This document shows, piece after piece, positions 53,335 through 62,500 of a stretch of 62,500 nt of DNA. The position numbers and the translations under genes are program-made. Origin of the DNA: Symbiodinium natans (lineage: Eukaryota; Sar; Dinophyceae; Suessiales; Symbiodiniaceae); assembly GCA_905221605.1 (NCBI GenBank), contig CAJNDS010000317.1:1-62500 (forward strand), written 5' to 3'. The stretch's first letter is position 1. The number at the start of each line of letters is the position of its first letter. Under the pieces are notes generated by a model, which saw nothing but the letters and a program-made list of their open reading frames with translations, was not told the origin of the DNA and made no database searches.

Positions 53335-56300
53335 TCATGCTACGTCACTCTGTGAAATGGCTGGCACTAAGCAAAGCCAGGGACGCCAAGGCTATTTAGC
53401 CGCACGAGAGGCGCTGCTGTCCCCTCACGACGAAGCAGGTCGCGGCGCCTGCTTCCGCGCCTCCTGCAGCTCCAGCGGTGAGGATGAGGACTGGATCACG
53501 CCAACTTCATGGTTGTGGAGCATGACTTGCGGTTTAACATGTTAACCAAAAACTCAACGCTGATGCCGCACGAAGCATATCCGAAGCAACCATCATCTTC
53601 GGACGAGCTCTTGCTCTGCCAGCCTCCCTGCAGGGTCACTGCCAGCCTCCCTGCAGGGTCAGACGTGCAAACTTAGCAGGCGCACCACACGGCAACTGCA
53701 CCCGGCTGCGCCGGCAAAGCAAAGGATGCTGGTTCACGATGAGAACATACTTTGCTTCTTTTTTGTTGGTTAACCTACATTTTTCGATGGATCTGGACTT
53801 ATCACAGCGCAAGACTTCCGAAACGGCACAAGTAGCCGATAGCTACATCATGCTATGTCATTCTGCGAGCTGTTTGGCTGTAAGGGATGTAGGAGTGCAG
53901 CAGCGCGAAGCCAAGCGAATCTCTTGGAGGCTCTGGGACGTCAAGGCCATTTAGTGGCACGAGAGGTGCTGCCCCTCACAACGACGGAGGTCGCGGCGCC
54001 TGCTGCCGCGCCTCCTGCAGTGAGGATGAGCAGGACTGGGGATCACGCATATTTTACATTGTGGATGTAACTCAAAGCTGATGCCACTCGAAGCACATCC
54101 GAAGTAGTCATCATCCTCCGACGCACCACATGGCAACTGCACCCGGCTGCGCCGGGTAAGCAAAGGATGCTCGAAACGGCACAAGTAGCCGGTTGCTACA
54201 TCATGCTATGTCATGCCGCGAGCTGTTTGGCTGTAAGGGATGTAAGAGTGCAGCAGCGCGAAGCCAAGCGAATCTCTTGGAGGCTCTGGGACGTCAAGGG
54301 CATTTAGTGGCACGAGAGGTGCTGCCCCTCACAACGACGGAGGTCGCGGCGCCTGCTGCCGCGCCTCCTGCAGTGAGGATGAGCAGGACTGGGGATCACG
54401 CATATTTTACATTGTGGATGTAACTCAAAGCTGATGCCACTCGAAGCACATCCGAAGTAGTCATCATCCTCCGACGCACCACATGGCAACTGCACCCGGC
54501 TGCGCCGGGTAAGCAAAGGATGCTCGAAACGGCACAAGTAGCCGGTTGCTACATCATGCTATGTCATTCCGCGAGCTGTTTGGCTGTAAGGGATGTAAGA
54601 GTGCAGCAGCGCGAAGCCAAGCGAATCTCTTGGAGGCTCTGGGACGTCAAGGGCATTTAGTGGCACGAGAGGTGCTGCCCCTCACAACGACGGAGGTCGC
54701 GGCGCCTGCTGCCGCGCCTCCTGCAGTGAGGATGAGCAGGACTGGGGATCACGCATATTTTACATTGTGGATGTAACTCAAAGCTGATGCCACTCGAAGC
54801 ACATCCGAAGTAGTCATCATCCTCCGACGCACCACATGGCAACTGCACCCGGCTGCGCCGGCAAAGCAAAGGATGCTCGAAACGGCACAAGTAGCCGGTA
54901 GCTACATCAGGCTATGTCATTATGCGAGCTGTTTGGCTGTAAGGGATGCAAGAGTGCAGCAGCGCGAAGCCAAGCGAATCTCTTGGAGGCTCTGGGACAT
55001 CAAGGCTATTGCTTCCCCCTCACAAGAAAGGTCGTGCCTGCTTCCGCGCCTCCTGCAGCTCCACCTATAAGAATTGGGACTGGATCACGCAGTTTTTTGA
55101 GTGGAACATGACTTGCGCTTTAACCAAAGTCTCAAGGCTGATGTCACACAAAGCACATGCAATCATCATCTTCCGATGAGCTCTTGCTCTGCCAGCCTCC
55201 CTGCAGGGTCAGACGTGCAAGCTTACCAGGCGCACCGCATGGCAACTGCACCCGCCCGCGCCGACAAACCAAAGGAGCTTGGGGCACAATGAAAACATGC
55301 AGCATGGCTTCCTGTTTCTTGGTTAGCCTACACTTTTGGATGTATCTGGGCTGATCACAGCCCAAGACTTCCGAAAAGGCACTAGCAGCCGGTAGCTACA
55401 TCATGCTATGTCATACTGGAACTGTTTGGCTGTAAGGGGCGTAAGAGTGCAGTGCGAAGCCAAGCGAATCTCTTGGAGGGTCTGGGACGTCAAGGTTATT
55501 GTTTCCTCACGACAATGGAGGTCGTGGTGCCTGCTTCCGCGCCTCCTGCAGCTCCAGCTATAAGAATGAGGACCGGATCATGCAATTTTTTGAGTGGAAC
55601 ATGTCTTCTGATTTAACCAAAATCTCAACGCTTATGCCGCACAAAGCATATGTAATCATCATTTTCCGATGAGCTCTTGCTCTGCCAGCCTCCCTGCAGG
55701 GTCAGGCGTGCAAGCTTACCAGGCGCACCGCATGGCAACTGCACCCGCCCGCGCAGGCAAACCAAAGGATCTTGGCTCACGATGAAAACATGCAGCATTG
55801 CTTCCTTTTTTTGGTTAGCCTACATTTGGGGATGGATCTGGGCTGATCACAGCCCAAGACTTCCGAAAAGGCACTAGCAGCCGATAGCTACGTCATGCTA
55901 TGTCATACTGGAACTGTTTGGCTGTTAGGGACGTAAGAGCGCAGCAGCGCGAAGCCACGCGAAACTCTATGCATTTGCAGGAGAGGCACAGCTCTTGCTC
56001 TGCCACTCTTCCTGCCAAGTCAGGAATGCAAGCTCACGAGGCGCACCACGTGACAAGTTTGCACAGCCGGGCCGGCAAGGATGCTGGTTGACAATGAGGA
56101 CGTGCTGCAATGCTTCTGGTGGATCTGGGCTGATCACAGCCCAAGACTTCCGAAAAGGTACTAGTAGCGGGTAGCTACGTCATGCTATGTCATACTGAGA
56201 CCTGTTTGGCTGTACGGGACGTAAGAGCGCAGCAGAGCGAAGCCACGCGAAACTCTATGCATTTGCAGGAGAGGCACAGCTCTTGCTCTGCCACTCTTCC

Positions 56301-58500
56301 TGCCAAGTCAGGAATGCAAGCTCACGAGGCGCACCACGTGACAAGTTTGCACAGCCGCGCCGGCAAGGATGCTGGTTGACAATGAGGACGTGCTGCAATG
56401 CTTCTGGTGGATCTGGGCTGATCACAGCCCAAGACTTCCGAAAAGGTACTAGTAGCGGGTAGCTACGTCATGCTATGTCATACTGAGACCTGTTTGGCTG
56501 TACGGGACGGAAGAGTGCAGCAGAGCGAAGCCAAGCGAATCTCTTGGAGGCTCTGGGAGGCCAAGGACATTTATTTAGTAGCACGAGCGGCACAGCTCTT
56601 ACTCTCCCACTTCTCCTGACAAGTCAGGCGTGCAAGATCACGAGGCGCACCACGTGACAAGTCTACCCGGCCGCGCCGCCAAAGCAAAGGATGCTGGTTG
56701 ACGATGAGAACGTGCAGCATTGCTTCTGATGGATCTGGGCTGATCACAGCGCAAGACTTCCGAAACGGCAAACGTAGCCGGTAGCTACGTCAGGCTATGT
56801 CATTCTGCGAGCTGTCTGGCTGTAAGGGACGTAAGAGTGCAGTGCGAAGCCAAGCGAATCTCTTGGAGGTTCTGGGACGTCAAGGCTTTTGCTTCCCCCT
56901 CACGACGAAGCAGGTCGTGGCGCCTGCTTCCGCACCTCCTGCAGCTGGAGCTAAAGAATGAGGATTGGATCACGTTAATTATATGTTGTGGAACATGACT
57001 TACGCTTTAACCAAAGTCTCAAGGCTGATGTCGCACGAAGCATATGTAATCATCATCTTCTGTTGAGCTCTTGCTCTGCCAGCCTCCCTGCAGGGTCAGA
57101 CGTGCAAGCTTACCATGCGCACCACATGGCAACTGCACCCGCCCGCGCAGGCAAACCAAAGGATCTTGGCTCACGATGAAAACATGCAGCATTGCTTCCT
57201 TTTTTTGGTTAGCCTACATTTTAGGATGTATCTGGGCTGATCACAGCTTAAGACTTCCGAAAAGGAACTAGTTGCCGGTTGCTATGTCATGCTATGTCAT
57301 ACTGGAACTGTTTGGCTGTAAGGGGCGTAAGAGTGCAATGCGAAGCCAAGCGAATCTTTTGGAGGTTCTGGGACGTCAAGGCTTTTGCTTCCCCCTCACG
57401 ACGAGGCAGGTCGTGGCGCCTGCTTCCGCACCTCCTGCAGCTGGAGCTAAAAGAATGAGGATTGGCTCACGCTAATTTTATGTCGTGGAACATGACTTGC
57501 GGTTTAACCAAAGTCTCAAGGCTGATGTCGCACGAAGCATATGTAATCATCATCTTCTGTCGAGCTCTTGCTCTGCCAGCCTCCCTGCAGGGTCAGACGT
57601 GCAAGCTTACCATGCGCACCACATGGCAACTGCACCCGCCCGCGCAGGCAAACCAAAGGATCTTGGCTCACGATGAAAACATGCAGCATTGCTTCCTTTT
57701 TATTGGTTAGCCTACATTTTAGGATGTATCTGGGCTGATCACAGCCTAAGACTTCCGAAAAGGAACTAGTTGCCGGTAGCTATGTCATGCTATGTCATAC
57801 TGGAACTGTTTGGCTGTAAGGGGCGTAAGAGTGCAGTGCGAAGCCAAGCGAATCTCTTGGAGGCTCTGGGACATCAAGGCTATTGCTTCCCCCTCACGAC
57901 GAGGCAGGTCGTGGTGCCTGCTTCCGCACCTCCTGCCGCTGGAGCGAAAAGAATGAGGATTGGATCACGTTCATTTTATGTTGTGGAACATGACTTGCGC
58001 TTTAACCAAAGTCTCAAGTCTGATGTCGCACGAAGCATATGTAATCATCATCTTCTGTCGAGCTCTTGCTCTGCCAGCCTCCCTGCAGGGTCAGACGTGC
58101 AAGCTTACCATGCGCACCACATGGCAACTGCACCCGCCCGCGCCGGCAAAGCAGAGGATCTTGGGTCACCCTGAAAACATGCAGCATTGCTTCCTTTTTA
58201 TTGGTTAGCCTACATTTTAGGATGTATCTGGGCTGATCACAGCCTAAGACTTCCGAAAAGGAACTAGTTGCCGGTAGCTATGTCATGCTATGTCATACTG
58301 GAACTGTTTGGCTGTAAGGGGCGTAAGAGTGCATTCCGAAGCCAAGCGAATCTCTTGGAGGCTCTGGGACATCAAGGCTATTTCGTAGCACGAGAGGCAC
58401 AGCTCTTGCTCTGCCACTCTTCTTGCCAAGTCAAGCATACAACCTCACCAGGTGCACCAAGTGACAAGTGCATCCGGCCGCACTGGCAAAGCAAGGGAGG
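53335..58500 (+). repeat. Satellite array of about 13 units in three length classes
   Basis: The anchor GCTATGTCAT (or variant) occurs at 53338, 53852, 54205, 54558, 54911, 55405, 55897, 56184, 56472, 56794, 57291, 57789 and 58287. Spacings are 514, 353, 353, 353, 494, 492, 287, 288, 322, 497, 498, 498. Long units share GAAGCCAAGCGAATCTCTTG, CTGCTTCCGC-CCTCCTGCAG, GCTCTTGCTCTGCCAGCCTC and CATGGCAACTGCACCCG. The 353 and ~288 classes are internal-deletion forms that were amplified locally; the three 353 units are almost identical. Short ORFs recur in each unit but no frame continues from unit to unit. Confidence 0.93.
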
Positions 58501-58734
58501 TTGGCTGGGACAAATGCGCAGCGTTGTTTCTACTGACCTGAAACGCACCAACTGGATAACTAGGTCGTTTCATACTGCAGTCTTACTGGCAACTATAAGC
58601 AAACTGAAAGTCCAGCGGTGTGAAGGCGCGCGAAGCTCTTGCAGGATCTGTGTTGCAGCGACCTGTCGACAAGTCGCTCACTGCGTCATCACCTCTGAGC
58701 TGGAAGCAGCCCCATCATGAGGTCTCCACATGCC

Positions 58735-58780
58735 ATCCTAAACCCTAAACCCGAAACCCTAAACCCTAAACCCTGAACCC
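58735..58780 (-). repeat. CCCTAAA-type array
   Basis: Six CCCTAAA/CCCGAAA/CCCTGAA heptamers just after the end of the satellite. Confidence 0.85.
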
Positions 58781-59142
58781 CATGGAACAGCGGACCTGGG
58801 GCTTTGTTGGTCCCTGTAGGGCTTCACCCAAATTGGACTCCGTCCTCTGCGCCGGCCACGTTCTCGCCGGGAGAGGGTCTTCAGACCTGCTCCTACCATA
58901 CACTACGGTGCAATGTACGAGTTCTCATCGTTGCACCAAATTGAAACTTCCAAATCTCCCCATGGAAATTTGTCCCTGGGATCCCCCAGGATGCCCAATT
59001 GCAAGGGGTGCGTCCTGACAAAATCCCACAGCCCTTTGATGTTAACGACGCAGCTTCCTGCCATTGTAACTACCTAGAACTGACAATCTTCTCACTCTGC
59101 TCATGATGGCTGGGAGGGGTAAAGGAGTGTGAAGCGTCGCGC

Positions 59143-59643
59143 ATGCCTGGAGCTTCGATTTCTTTGCGTTCTGGAAATGTGAGCTGCCTGTGTCTTAGAT
59201 CTCGGCAGCATCCCATTGGTGCTCAACTCAAGCCTTCGGAATGCCTAGAGCCATCAACCCAAAACGAAGGTGCGGGCACTTCATGCGCTGCCAGGCGCCG
59301 CAGCTGTGTGACACAACCCCTGCAAACACAAGCCTGGAAATACTTCACACTTGTAATCGCGACAATATTCCTGGCATACTCTGTCAGCATTCACCTCCCT
59401 CGCAGCATCCCGACAAATCTCAGCCTTCGGCATATTCTTCCTGAAATGATGTTTCTTGCTGCTATTCTCCCACGCCAAAAACAGTGCGCCATCCGGGCAG
59501 TGCCGCTCAACTCGTCTGGAGCACGTGCAACCCAGGGGTGCCAGGTCCTAAAAGAGGAAGCCACAGCATTTTGCACGCGCAACGCGAGCTCTACTGTCTG
59601 GACCTCTTTTGACCACCGGCAAAGCATGCACCAAGCCCTCTGA
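59143..59643 (+). CDS. ORF with one membrane segment, unrecognised
   Basis: A 166-codon frame starting ATG with MPGASISLRSGNVSCLCLRS. The middle WKYFTLVIATIFLAYSVSIH is a likely membrane helix, followed by SLRHILPEMMFLAAILP. The C-terminal third has an N-x-S site and ends HQAL. The first 60 residues are less protein-like and an intron may be missed there. Confidence 0.4.
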   Translation: MPGASISLRSGNVSCLCLRSRQHPIGAQLKPSECLEPSTQNEGAGTSCAARRRSCVTQPLQTQAWKYFTLVIATIFLAYSVSIHLPRSIPTNLSLRHILPEMMFLAAILPRQKQCAIRAVPLNSSGARATQGCQVLKEEATAFCTRNASSTVWTSFDHRQSMHQAL

Positions 59644-59950
59644 ATCTTCTCAATAGACACCCTGAGAGTCGGCGTCGGGACTGCGAAGGGCCGCTGCGGA
59701 ACACTCTCCGCTCCTTTGCTTTCATAGAAATGTCAGATGCCGCAAAAACCCGGTACTTCTCGGACATGGGGCCAACAGGTTTCTGCTGTCGGGAAAAATT
59801 TTCGTTTGGAGCTGGGAACTTACAAGCACGCTGCGCTGCGGAGTGGTGGATAGCAGGCGCATAGGCAGCTCCCGCTTACGGTACACTTGCAGCCTTCTTT
59901 TGGGTGGCTTTCAATCGTTGACACACATTGTCGCTGAAATTCTCAGCTGG

Positions 59951-60180
59951 TCAATCTAGTCCTGAACATCGTCGGAGCTCCAGCTCGCTCGGCTGAATGT
60001 TGCAGGGACTAGCACAACCCGTTTCCGGCATCCAGCCTCGTCTCATCTTACGTGCCAACAGCTCTTCCACAAGCAGCAGATTCTTCCCAGCGACGACGGC
60101 GCGGCTGCGAGCATCATGCGCTGCCATGGCATCTTTCATCATGCACTTCGACAAAAAGCAGGAATCACTGAATCACAAGA
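59951..60180 (-). CDS. Probable terminal exon, helical
   Basis: The frame CFLSKCMMKDAMAAHDARSR, AVVAGKNLLLVEELLARKM, then RRGWMPETGC runs to TGA at 59951. It is closed upstream by TGA near a TTCAG| acceptor. The antisense is open too (59997-60263) but becomes Asn-rich in repeat-like DNA. No family recognised. Confidence 0.38.
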
Positions 60181-61171
60181 TCAATGACGACCATGAGAAG
60201 AACAACAGCAGCAAAGCTAACAATAACAATAATGACAACAGTATTAGTCTCAAGAATCAATAACGAATACTCAATATTCAAAATCGCGACCAATTAAGAA
60301 TCGTAATCATAGTCATGATCGTGGTCATATTTATAATAACCGTGATCATAACCCGCAAAAAAGAAGTCGTTATCATGTAAACATGATCATAACTAAAACA
60401 AAAAACATTGCACTCGAACTTGGATCCAAGGATCTGCGTCCAGAAGCATGCAGAAGTTCAGCCAAGTTTAGACCTTGAAATAGTTTCCCTTGCCGGAATG
60501 GTCTGCGGGGCCTTTACTGCAAAACAAAAAAACACCTACGGACAGATAGAGCGACATGTCAGGCATGGCCAGGTCCATACTCTGCATCGCTTTGAGCTTT
60601 GGATTTCTCTCCGCGGTTGGAAGTTTTTTCCCCTTAATTTGCGAGTTTGCGCCGTGTCTGTGGTTGCAGCGGAAAGGATCGGAAACCCGAGCATGGATAT
60701 GCGTGGTGCTGGGCCCGCAGCTTGGTTCAAGAGCCATTTGCTCAAACTTCCAGCAACAGATCAGCACTTTCGGTGCGACCATCCGGTATTACACGGTCCC
60801 GCTGCTCTTAGCGCATCTCATGCTTTGCTGCTGCTCGGCCCAGTGGAGCGCCCTCTACCCTACCCCACCACCTGGCGGAGGTTTCTGCCCGGCTCTGTTC
60901 TGTGCGAGCATGCATGACCAGGGTGGACAGCACTCGTGTCCCACAAAGTTGAAGGTTTGGGCCCATGCAAGAAGCTTCTGGCATGTTGCCACGATCTCGG
61001 AAAAGGAAAACATGATGGAAAAAGAACAGACCTTGCACGATTGTTTCGATGTGCTTCGAGTGTGCGTTCCCTCCGAGCATCGAGGGCCAGATTTTTGCAG
61101 TGGGTTGTTGAACCAATCTTTCCCTGCTTCAACTGCAAGAAGGCCGATTTTTGTCCCAAGTTGGCAGGCCC

Positions 61172-61701
<530 letters not shown>

Positions 61702-62500
61702 GGAAAAAGGATGCGAGGGGAGGCTTCAACAATCATTCTTTTGTTCTCTGCTGAGGTCGCTTGCAGTGAACACGGAGAGCAACTTTTGCGCAGCTTTGCA
61801 ATTTTTAAAAGTAATTCAGGAGCAAGATTACCCCCCGCCCCATAGAATCTTAGCGTAGATGTTGCAGGATTGGTGCACGAGGGATGGTACACATGTAGCG
61901 GAGTCGTGCCTTCCCCGGTTTAAAAACTATTGTATATTCAAAACGGGCTTACCTCGACTCCGCTGCCGTTCTAAAGGGAATTCCGCCTTGGAAGGATTCC
62001 GCCGACTCCGCTTACATGAACTCCACCGACTCCGTGCACATATGTAACTCGGATTCCTTTTTTTCAATGCTTATATTGCTTGAATTCAGGTGTTTCTATC
62101 TTGGCACGCAGCGCGAAGATGGCAAAGAAGCTTTTGCGGCGCTGAATTTGGCGTCGGAACTTATGTCAAGAATTGAGACGGGCCCGGACCTCCCAGGTGT
62201 CTGCAGAAGTAGGACCAGTTGCGTGTGATTACAGAGGCTTTTGCCCCACCTCTCAGTAACCGACGCCCTGACGCATGATGTCAAATCTGAGAACCCTTAC
62301 CGCCTAAATTGACGCGCAAGATGTCCAATCTGATGTGCCAGCTCCGCGAATTGTGACTCAAAGTTCACAGGAACCTGACCACTCACATCATAAGCCGTAC
62401 CACTTTTGACGGAGCCAGTTTGGGCGTCAGTTTTTGGACTGGTCAACTTTGATGTCGAGAAGCGTTTCCGTACCTTTAGTGACTTTAAACCATGGAATGT
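61702..62500. other. No supported gene
   Basis: Contains a few short open frames (61859-62047 and 62016-62228 on the plus strand) and a repeated GACTCCGC/CCGACTCCG motif around 61948-62035. Nothing with family signal or splice borders. Confidence 0.45.

Overview
The window looks like nuclear DNA of a dinoflagellate, probably a Symbiodiniaceae-like alga. The call is an inference from several signs that agree. (1) Interstitial TTTAGGG/CCCTAAA heptamers, perfect and degenerate, fill the first ~32 kb. (2) The recoverable exons are short and follow the dinoflagellate splice pattern: acceptors usually AG followed by G, and donors that are GT, often GC, and in one case apparently GA. (3) A decayed copy of a protein family I know from dinoflagellate gene sets (SHQ…HPDP…WYD.FSCPQ…SIPA) sits at 34.6-35.1 kb. 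(4) A possible relict of the dinoflagellate spliced leader lies at 31.81 kb. No bacterial operon layout, rRNA, tRNA or CRISPR array was seen. Gene density is low and repeat content is high.

Layout. 0.3-3.7 kb: a minus-strand flavin-containing monooxygenase gene with at least four exons. 7.4-9.95 kb: small orphan exons and a local duplication. 9.9-13.3 kb and 22.3-26.5 kb: two diverged copies of one 3-4 kb segment in direct orientation; copy 2 carries extra minisatellites and frame damage. 13.5-20.5 kb: AT-rich islands, a ~120-bp tandem repeat, isolated exons and simple repeats. 20.97-22.33 kb and 29.66-31.8 kb: a second segmental duplication holding two copies of a small gene for a putative secreted protein; the 29-32 kb copy is better kept. 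28.06-29.21 kb: a phase-consistent three-exon chain of an unrecognised gene. 32.45-33.95 kb: an intronless SGNH-hydrolase-like gene, the clearest single ORF here. 34.56-35.2 kb: the decayed dinoflagellate-family gene.

35.9-53 kb is less repetitive and has many open stretches with protein-like codon choice on both strands. Most of these cannot be assigned a family, and several have competing frames or an open antisense strand, so they are given modest confidence. It also holds a three-copy 0.6-kb repeat with RNA-like inverted repeats (44.4-45.8 kb). 53.3-58.5 kb is a satellite of about 13 units in three length classes (~498, 353 and ~288 bp). 58.7-62.5 kb has three open frames and a 530-bp (AGT)n array.

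The genes do not form an obvious pathway. The FMO, the SGNH-like enzyme and the small secreted proteins are unrelated housekeeping or secretory-type genes in a repeat-rich landscape. The most distinctive features are non-canonical splicing, paired segmental duplications whose copies decay at different rates, and the abundance of heptamer-period repeats.
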